In this document: positions 6,153 through 10,239 of the stretch, piece after piece | How the letters are laid out: every line of letters begins with the position of its first letter | Position numbering within the stretch: the first letter of the stretch is position 1 | Source: SZUA-430 sp044375275 | GTDB taxonomy: Bacteria; Pseudomonadota; Alphaproteobacteria; Micropepsales; Micropepsaceae | NCBI GenBank assembly: GCA_044375275.1 | Contig: JBILMZ010000124.1 | Span: forward strand, 1 to 10,239 | Reading direction: 5' to 3' | Length of the DNA: 10,239 bases | Position numbers and translations under genes: made by a program | Notes under the pieces: model-generated | Seen by the model: the letters and a program-made list of their open reading frames with translations, nothing else | The model's database searches: none | What the model was told of the DNA's origin: nothing

Positions 6153-7103
6153 CTAGCTGCAGTCCCAGTGAAAGGCGACACGATCGAACCTCTGCGCCCT
6201 CAGATCCGCCTGCGAGATGGTGAAGCTGCCTTGGCCCATGTCACCCCACATGATGGAGCCGTCGGTCTCCGACCAGAGTTGCAGCAGGACACGGTCGAGC
6301 GACGCGTAACGGGTTTCGCGCCTGAAGTCGTCCTGCGTGGTCCCCGGATAGCCACCGACGTGATGGACTTCACGGTTCGCGTTCTCGTGGCCATTCATCC
6401 AATCGACGATGGCGTCCGAGCCGGGGCGATCAAGCACAGCGGGCGCGTAGGCCTCCACATCGGCGCTGTATGCCGAGGGCAACATGGTCGCCGGCTTCGG
6501 CACCAGCCTGCGTGACGCCTGCCGCAGCTTGCGTGACAGAGGGCTGTAGTCTTCTTCTGCCTGCGGACTTTCCATCAGCGCACCTGCTGCATCAGGCGCG
6601 GGACGCCAGATCACGCGGAAGGCGCCGACAAAAAGATCATCAAAGTTCGCACCATACAGGTCGTCTGCGCCCGTAAAGAACTGAACGACACCGAAACGCG
6701 GGAAATCGACGAGCGGAGGCAGGTCCACAAAATCCAGCTGCGCAAGGAATTGCAGGGGCGCTCCATCCGACGTTGTCGGCCAGGCTTCGCCCTGAGGGAT
6801 CCACACGCGACCGCCCACATGGCAACCATGCGGCCCAGGCTCGATCTCCTGGCCCAGGGAAAGTACCGCAGCGGGTCTCTGCTGATTCAGATACCAGCCC
6901 TTGAATTGCTCGGCCTCTTCACCGGCAAGCGCGGGCCTGTTCATCTGTTCGGCACGCCATGCTTCGGCCCTGTCGCGCGCCTCTTGCCTGGCGCGCCTGT
7001 CGTCGAGCCCCTTCCTGACCCGGATGAAGAGCACCACGCCCAACAAGATCATGAGCACAAGGAAGGACAGGCCGAGGACAGCGGATCCTGTTGATGCAGA
7101 CAT
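6153..7103 (-). CDS. Membrane-anchored YwqG-like (DUF1963) protein
   Basis: The product is 316 aa. Residues 8-28 form one hydrophobic helix, followed by a charged Arg/Glu-rich stretch (30-56) likely to be helical or coiled. The rest, from about 65, is the YwqG/DUF1963 domain. Supporting motifs are GGRVWIPQGEAWP (97-109), LQFLAQLDFVDLP (117-129), GVVQFFTGADD (138-148), VGGYPGTTQDDFR (249-261) and LLQLWSETDGSIMWGDMGQG (273-292), ending FDRVAFHWDCS. The family has no established activity; YwqG-type genes are often seen near polymorphic toxins and are suspected immunity or accessory proteins, but no toxin gene is visible here. The ATG at 7103 follows AGGG by 6 bases and is preferred over the TTG two codons earlier. 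The gene is 16 bp downstream of the SDR gene and probably its operon partner. The anchor is unusual, since family members I recall are usually soluble. Confidence 0.82.
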   Translation of the reverse strand: MSASTGSAVLGLSFLVLMILLGVVLFIRVRKGLDDRRARQEARDRAEAWRAEQMNRPALAGEEAEQFKGWYLNQQRPAAVLSLGQEIEPGPHGCHVGGRVWIPQGEAWPTTSDGAPLQFLAQLDFVDLPPLVDFPRFGVVQFFTGADDLYGANFDDLFVGAFRVIWRPAPDAAGALMESPQAEEDYSPLSRKLRQASRRLVPKPATMLPSAYSADVEAYAPAVLDRPGSDAIVDWMNGHENANREVHHVGGYPGTTQDDFRRETRYASLDRVLLQLWSETDGSIMWGDMGQGSFTISQADLRAQRFDRVAFHWDCS

Positions 7104-7119
7104 GCCCAACCCTGCCGCG

Positions 7120-7884
7120 CTAGCCGGAGTAGGCGCGGTTGAGCTTTCTCATGCCACCGATCCAGCGATTATAGTCGGCCGCCTTCCTGCGCATGTATTC
7201 CAGAACCTCGGGATGCGGGAGGATCAGGAAGTCCTCGGCATCAATGGCGCTGACACAGGCCTCTGCCACTTCGGCCGGGTCCATCATGCCGTCAATCGAT
7301 GCGACGCCACCTTCGTTTCCGGCCGTCATTGCCGTGCGCACGGCCTGCGGACACAGGACCGATACCTTGATCCCCTGGTCCCCGTGCGTGAGGGCAATCC
7401 ACTCTGCGAAGCCGACAGCTGCGTGCTTGGTAACGGCATAGGGAGCCGAGCCGATCTGCGACAGCAAGCCGGCCGCGGACGCCGTGTTCAGCAGATAGCC
7501 GCCGCCGCGCGCCGCCATGCGCGGCACGAGGTAACGCGCCGCCCAAACGTGGGCCATCACGTTGATGTCCCAGATACGCTGCCAGTCTTCGTTGGCGACC
7601 TCGGCGCCGCCCTTCACGCCAATACCGGCATTGGAGCAAAACAGGTCGATGGGCCCGTGTGCGCTTTCGACGGCTTCGATCAGGCCTCGAATGTCGTCTT
7701 CTCGGGCGACGTTGGCCTGCATCGCCACGCCACCCGACAATGCCGCCGTTTCCTGTGCGCCGTTGAGATTGATGTCTGCGCAAACGAGATGCCTGGGCTT
7801 CTCCTTCGCAAAACGGACAGCCATCGCGCGCCCGATGCCGCTGGCTGCACCCGTCACCACAATCGTCCTGTCACCAAGTTTCAT
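7120..7884 (-). CDS. Short-chain dehydrogenase/reductase (classical SDR)
   Basis: The 254-aa product is a soluble classical SDR, an NAD(P)-dependent alcohol/ketone oxidoreductase. The cofactor motif TGAASGIGR is at residues 11-19 and SNAG at 84-87. The catalytic tetrad is Asn108 (INVM), Ser136 (NTASAAG), Tyr149 and Lys153 (YAVTK). Asp37 at the end of strand 2 (CADIN) favours NAD(H) over NADP(H). The proline loop after strand 6 reads LCPQAVRTAM (177-186). The C-terminus has the segment FLILPHPEVLEYMRRKAADY followed by RWIGGMRKL. AAGGA about 7 bases upstream supports ATG at 7884; a TTG two codons earlier is less likely. The gene lies 50 bp downstream of gshA and 16 bp upstream of the YwqG-like gene, suggesting read-through from gshA. 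The substrate is unknown, and nothing visible ties it to glutathione. Confidence 0.94.
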   Translation of the reverse strand: MKLGDRTIVVTGAASGIGRAMAVRFAKEKPRHLVCADINLNGAQETAALSGGVAMQANVAREDDIRGLIEAVESAHGPIDLFCSNAGIGVKGGAEVANEDWQRIWDINVMAHVWAARYLVPRMAARGGGYLLNTASAAGLLSQIGSAPYAVTKHAAVGFAEWIALTHGDQGIKVSVLCPQAVRTAMTAGNEGGVASIDGMMDPAEVAEACVSAIDAEDFLILPHPEVLEYMRRKAADYNRWIGGMRKLNRAYSG

Positions 7885-7934
7885 CGACAAATCCTTTTAC
7901 GGTTCGGCTCTCGCGGACGAGGGGCGACAATCGT

Positions 7935-9296
7935 TCAGTAAGCGTGCTCGGTGAACAGGCGGCTGACGTCGCGGTTCCAGGCGCCGTGATACCGTTCGAG
8001 AATGTCTTCGGCGCGGGTGCGCCCGCTGTCGACGATCTGGAACAGAGGCTCAATGAATCCTTCTTCGGTGCCGCCGATGGAATCCGTCTGGCCCCTCAGG
8101 CGCAAGCCGGCCTTGGAGATGGTCAGCATGTGTCTCGCCAGCGCCTGGACAGTTGTGTTCCTGAACGGCGTCTTCAGTCCCAGCTTCGGCACGGCTTCAC
8201 GCATGGCGCTGCGCTCTTCCGCCGTCCAGTCCTTGACCATGTCCCAAGCAGCGTCGAGTGAGCTCTGGTCGTAGTAGACGCCAACCCACAGGGCCGGCAG
8301 CGCGCAGATGCGACGCCAGAGGCCGCCATCTGCTCCGCGCATCTCGAGGAATTTCTTGAGGCGTACTTCCGGGAAGATCGTGGTCAGGTGATCTGCCCAG
8401 TCCGCCATGGTCGGTTCGATGTGCTCGAGGCCTGGCAGCTTGCGCGCCATGAAGTCTCGAAACGACTTGCCGGCAACGTCGTGATACGTGCCATCGCGAT
8501 AGACAAAGTACATCGGCACGTCGAGCGCGTAGTCCACGTAGCGCTCAAAGCTCATGCCGTCTTCAAAGACCCACGGCAACATGCCCGAGCGGTCGTTGTC
8601 CACGTCCGTCCAGACGTGGCTTCGATAGGACAGGAACCCGTTCGGCTTGCCTTCCCTCAGCGGAGAGGCTGCAAACATTGCCGTTGCAATTGGCTGGAGA
8701 GCCAAGCCGACACGGAACTTCTTCACCATGTCTGCTTCGGAGGAGAAATCGAGGTTTACCTGGATCGTGCAGGTGCGGAACATCATCTCAAGCCCGAGGC
8801 CACCGACGCGCGGCATATAGCGCTTCATGATGCCATAGCGTCCCTTCGGCATGACGGGAACGTCCTCGATCCGTGCCGACGGGTGGAACCCAAGCCCCAG
8901 ATAGCCCGCTCCGATCTCGGTCGCGATCGTCTTGACCTGCTCCAGATGCTCGTTCGTCTCGGCGCAGGTTTCGTGGAGGCTCCGGAGTGGTGCGCCAGAC
9001 AGCTCCAGCTGACCGCCGGGCTCGAGGCTGATGGCAGCTCCGCCCTGCTTGAGGCCGATGATATGTGGCCCTTCATTGATGGGCTGCCAGCCAAATCGCT
9101 GAAGCCCCTCCAGCATCGCCCGCACGCCAGGCTTGCCTTCATATGGCAGCGGCGCCAGAGTTTTCAGGTCAAAGCCGAATTTCTCGTGTTCCGTGCCGAT
9201 GCGCCATTGGTCCTTGGGCTTGCAGCCGTCGGAAAGCGACGCAATGAGATCGTCCTTTGATGTGATCGGACCGCCGCCGGATTGCGGAACTGACAT
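7935..9296 (-). CDS. gshA: Glutamate-cysteine ligase, plant/alphaproteobacterial type
   Basis: The 453-aa cytosolic enzyme joins L-glutamate and L-cysteine using ATP to make gamma-glutamylcysteine, the first step of glutathione synthesis. It belongs to the GCS2/plant GSH1-like class. Diagnostic motifs are RIGTEHEKFGF (32-42, with metal/ATP-site glutamates Glu36 and Glu38), SLEPGGQLELSGAP (90-103), RTCTIQVNLDF (174-184), FLEMRGADGGLWRR (316-329) and LKTPFRNTTVQ (374-384). Length matches the family and nothing is missing. ATG at 9296 is preceded by GAGG at normal distance; the 11-residue upstream extension is not supported. It follows rsmE after 114 bp holding a plausible promoter, and it precedes the SDR gene by 50 bp. 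There are only four cysteines (25, 111, 176 and 331). The pair that forms the regulatory disulfide in plant homologues seems absent, with Val274 and Gly289 at those places. No gshB is present in the window. Confidence 0.96.
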   Translation of the reverse strand: MSVPQSGGGPITSKDDLIASLSDGCKPKDQWRIGTEHEKFGFDLKTLAPLPYEGKPGVRAMLEGLQRFGWQPINEGPHIIGLKQGGAAISLEPGGQLELSGAPLRSLHETCAETNEHLEQVKTIATEIGAGYLGLGFHPSARIEDVPVMPKGRYGIMKRYMPRVGGLGLEMMFRTCTIQVNLDFSSEADMVKKFRVGLALQPIATAMFAASPLREGKPNGFLSYRSHVWTDVDNDRSGMLPWVFEDGMSFERYVDYALDVPMYFVYRDGTYHDVAGKSFRDFMARKLPGLEHIEPTMADWADHLTTIFPEVRLKKFLEMRGADGGLWRRICALPALWVGVYYDQSSLDAAWDMVKDWTAEERSAMREAVPKLGLKTPFRNTTVQALARHMLTISKAGLRLRGQTDSIGGTEEGFIEPLFQIVDSGRTRAEDILERYHGAWNRDVSRLFTEHAY

Positions 9297-9373
9297 GGAG
9301 TGACCTCGTTGGTTCAGGGCGAGCCGCACCTCGCAATGTGGTCCGAGGGATGCGGCCTGCTGCTTTAAACAGC

Positions 9374-9402
9374 ATCTAGTCGCCCAATACCCTGCAACGC
9401 AA
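9374..9402 (-). promoter_or_regulatory. Putative sigma-70 promoter of gshA
   Basis: On the minus strand TTGCGT (complement of 9397-9402) is followed after exactly 17 bases by CTAGAT (complement of 9374-9379). CTAGAT fits the alphaproteobacterial -10 pattern (Caulobacter GCTANAWC), and the -35 keeps the TTG. Transcription would begin near 9367, giving a leader of about 70 bases before the ATG at 9296. TGCTG/CAGCA arms around C-TTTAAA (9358-9374) overlap the -10 and start area and could bind a regulator. No terminator for rsmE is evident in the gap, so some read-through from rsmE is also likely. Confidence 0.42.
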
Positions 9403-9410
9403 GGGGCCCT

Positions 9411-10169
9411 TCAGCGCCAGTCACCCCGCAGGGCCTGCCAGACCGCGATCGCGGCGAGTGCCGCCGTGTCCGCACGCAGAATTCGGGGCCCGAGCGTCAC
9501 CGGTAATGAAAATGTCAAAGAACGTATGTACTCCCGCTCTTCCGGGTCGAACCCGCCTTCCGGTCCGGTCAGTATCGCCCAGCGCCCCGCCGCTCGTGCA
9601 TTGAAAGCTGTCGCTGCATCTGGTGCATCACCAGCTTCGTCACAAAAGACAAGGACGCGCTCGGGATCCCACGTGGAGAGCACCTGTTTCAGGGTCACCG
9701 GTTCGCTGATTTCAGGAACGGTGAGGCGCTCGGACTGTTCGGCGGCCTCCATCGCATTTGCGCGCATCCGATCAGAGTTAACCCGATCTACGATTGTCCT
9801 GCGTGTCATCACGGGAACAATCCTGGCGACACCCAACTCGGTCGCCTTCTGAACGATGTAATCCAGCGGCGTCTTCTTGACGGGGGCCAGCAGCAACCAG
9901 AGGTCGGGGTCGGCCCGTTGTTCCCGCACACACGCTTCAACACGAACGGTCACGGCGCGCTTCGTGATCGTTGCAATGGCTGCCGACCATTCCCCGTCCT
10001 CGCCATTGAACAGGCCGATCCGCTGTCCCGCCTTCGCCCTCAGTACATTCGCGAGGTAGTGGGACTGCTGGTCACCCAGCACTACTTCCACTCCCTGCAC
10101 CAGCGGGGTTTCAACGAACAGACGCGTCAAACCGCCTTCATACTTCAGATGGTCAGCGCCCTGTTGCAT
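9411..10169 (-). CDS. rsmE: 16S rRNA (uracil-1498-N3)-methyltransferase
   Basis: The 252-aa SPOUT-class enzyme uses S-adenosylmethionine to methylate U1498 of 16S rRNA in the assembled 30S subunit. The N-terminal PUA-like RNA-binding region holds TRLFVE (15-20) and HYLANVLRAKAG (37-48). The knotted C-terminal SPOUT domain holds KATELGV (108-114), AAEQSER (142-148), LTGPEGGF (200-207) and LGPRILRADTA (226-236), the last two lining the SAM pocket. Asp234 stands where I recall Glu in the usual ILRxETA motif, a conservative change. ATG at 10169 follows AAGG by about 7 bases. The N-terminus has about ten residues before TRLFV, slightly longer than in many orthologues. Length is normal. It is the first gene of the leftward run leading to gshA, and I recall ubiA-rsmE-gshA clustering in other alphaproteobacteria. 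Confidence 0.95.
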   Translation of the reverse strand: MQQGADHLKYEGGLTRLFVETPLVQGVEVVLGDQQSHYLANVLRAKAGQRIGLFNGEDGEWSAAIATITKRAVTVRVEACVREQRADPDLWLLLAPVKKTPLDYIVQKATELGVARIVPVMTRRTIVDRVNSDRMRANAMEAAEQSERLTVPEISEPVTLKQVLSTWDPERVLVFCDEAGDAPDAATAFNARAAGRWAILTGPEGGFDPEEREYIRSLTFSLPVTLGPRILRADTAALAAIAVWQALRGDWR

Positions 10170-10185
10170 AGTTCAGCCTTGTCCT

Positions 10186-10200
10186 GTCCACCGGTTGGAC
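10186..10200. promoter_or_regulatory. Inverted repeat GTCCA-CCGGT-TGGAC upstream of rsmE
   Basis: Arms GTCCA (10186-10190) and TGGAC (10196-10200) flank CCGGT, 17-31 bases before the rsmE start codon. The site lies in what would be a very short divergent spacer if a rightward gene starts at 10216. It could be an operator or chance; five-base arms are weak evidence. I see no clear -35/-10 for either direction. Confidence 0.2.
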
Positions 10201-10215
10201 TTAACACATCGAGGC

Positions 10216-10239
10216 ATGAGCGCAAACGAAGCAGCGCGT
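10216..10239 (+). CDS. Possible 5' end of a divergent gene, perhaps ubiA (partial)
   Basis: An ATG at 10216 opens a frame (MSANEAAR) that runs off the window after eight codons. GAGG at 10211-10214 is only one base from the ATG, too close for an ideal ribosome binding site. The suggestion rests on context: I recall ubiA (4-hydroxybenzoate polyprenyltransferase) lying next to rsmE and gshA in other alphaproteobacteria. Eight codons cannot identify a product, so no symbol is given. Confidence 0.25.

Noticed and set aside
6901..7941. 346-aa rightward frame opposite the SDR and YwqG-like genes
   Set aside because: It is long, but it is the complement of two genes with complete motifs and contains no domain signature.
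8388..9260. 290-aa rightward frame opposite gshA
   Set aside because: It is Arg/His/Val-rich shadow coding opposite an intact glutamate-cysteine ligase.
9401..9411. AAGGGGCCCTT near-palindrome at the rsmE stop as a terminator
   Set aside because: It has no loop or T-tract and is too short to act as an intrinsic terminator.
1..10239. Defence island, toxin-antitoxin, CRISPR, prophage or biosynthetic cluster
   Set aside because: No nuclease, toxin, recombinase, phage or assembly-line domain was found in any supported gene; the YwqG-like protein alone is not enough.

Overview
The window is GC-rich, gene-dense chromosomal DNA with tight bacterial spacing. It looks alphaproteobacterial, perhaps Hyphomonadaceae or a nearby Caulobacterales/Hyphomonadales lineage. 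The pointers are a plant-type glutamate-cysteine ligase next to rsmE, the DUF1993, DUF1330-like and YwqG-like (DUF1963) accessory genes, and Caulobacter-like promoter elements. The taxonomic call is inference, because no rRNA or marker gene is present. I see no tRNA, rRNA, CRISPR array, transposase, phage gene or plasmid function.

Layout, left to right. (1) 127-1773 (+) encodes a complete FAD-dependent GMC oxidoreductase. (2) 1774-2030 is a convergent intergenic region holding a 117-bp nested palindromic element (1784-1900) and a second GC-rich hairpin (1923-1961). (3) 2031-2937 (-) is a two-gene unit, a DUF1993 protein followed after one base by a small four-helix membrane protein. (4) 3092-4854 (+) is a two-gene unit divergent from it: a membrane-anchored protein with a DUF1330-like C-terminal half, then an EamA/DMT-type transporter. 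(5) 4858-6000 (-) is an unassigned seven-helix membrane protein that converges on the transporter with only 3 bp between stop codons. It has its own upstream region with a 12-bp perfect palindrome abutting a TTGACA box. (6) 6153-10169 (-) runs, in transcription order, rsmE, gshA, a short-chain dehydrogenase, and a membrane-anchored YwqG-like protein. (7) The last 24 bases may be the start of a divergent gene, possibly ubiA.

How the genes relate. rsmE methylates 16S rRNA and gshA catalyses the first step of glutathione synthesis; both are core functions. The SDR and YwqG-like genes follow gshA at 50 bp and 16 bp and are probably co-transcribed with it. A credible sigma-70 promoter lies between rsmE and gshA. 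The genes at 127-6000 are accessory functions of unknown physiological link.

I found no convincing evidence of a new multi-gene system. The best leads are the nested palindromic element, a probable internal domain duplication in the 285-aa protein, absence from GshA of the cysteine pair used for redox control in plant homologues, and the operator-like palindrome upstream of the unassigned membrane protein. No stretch longer than 300 bases lacks a gene.
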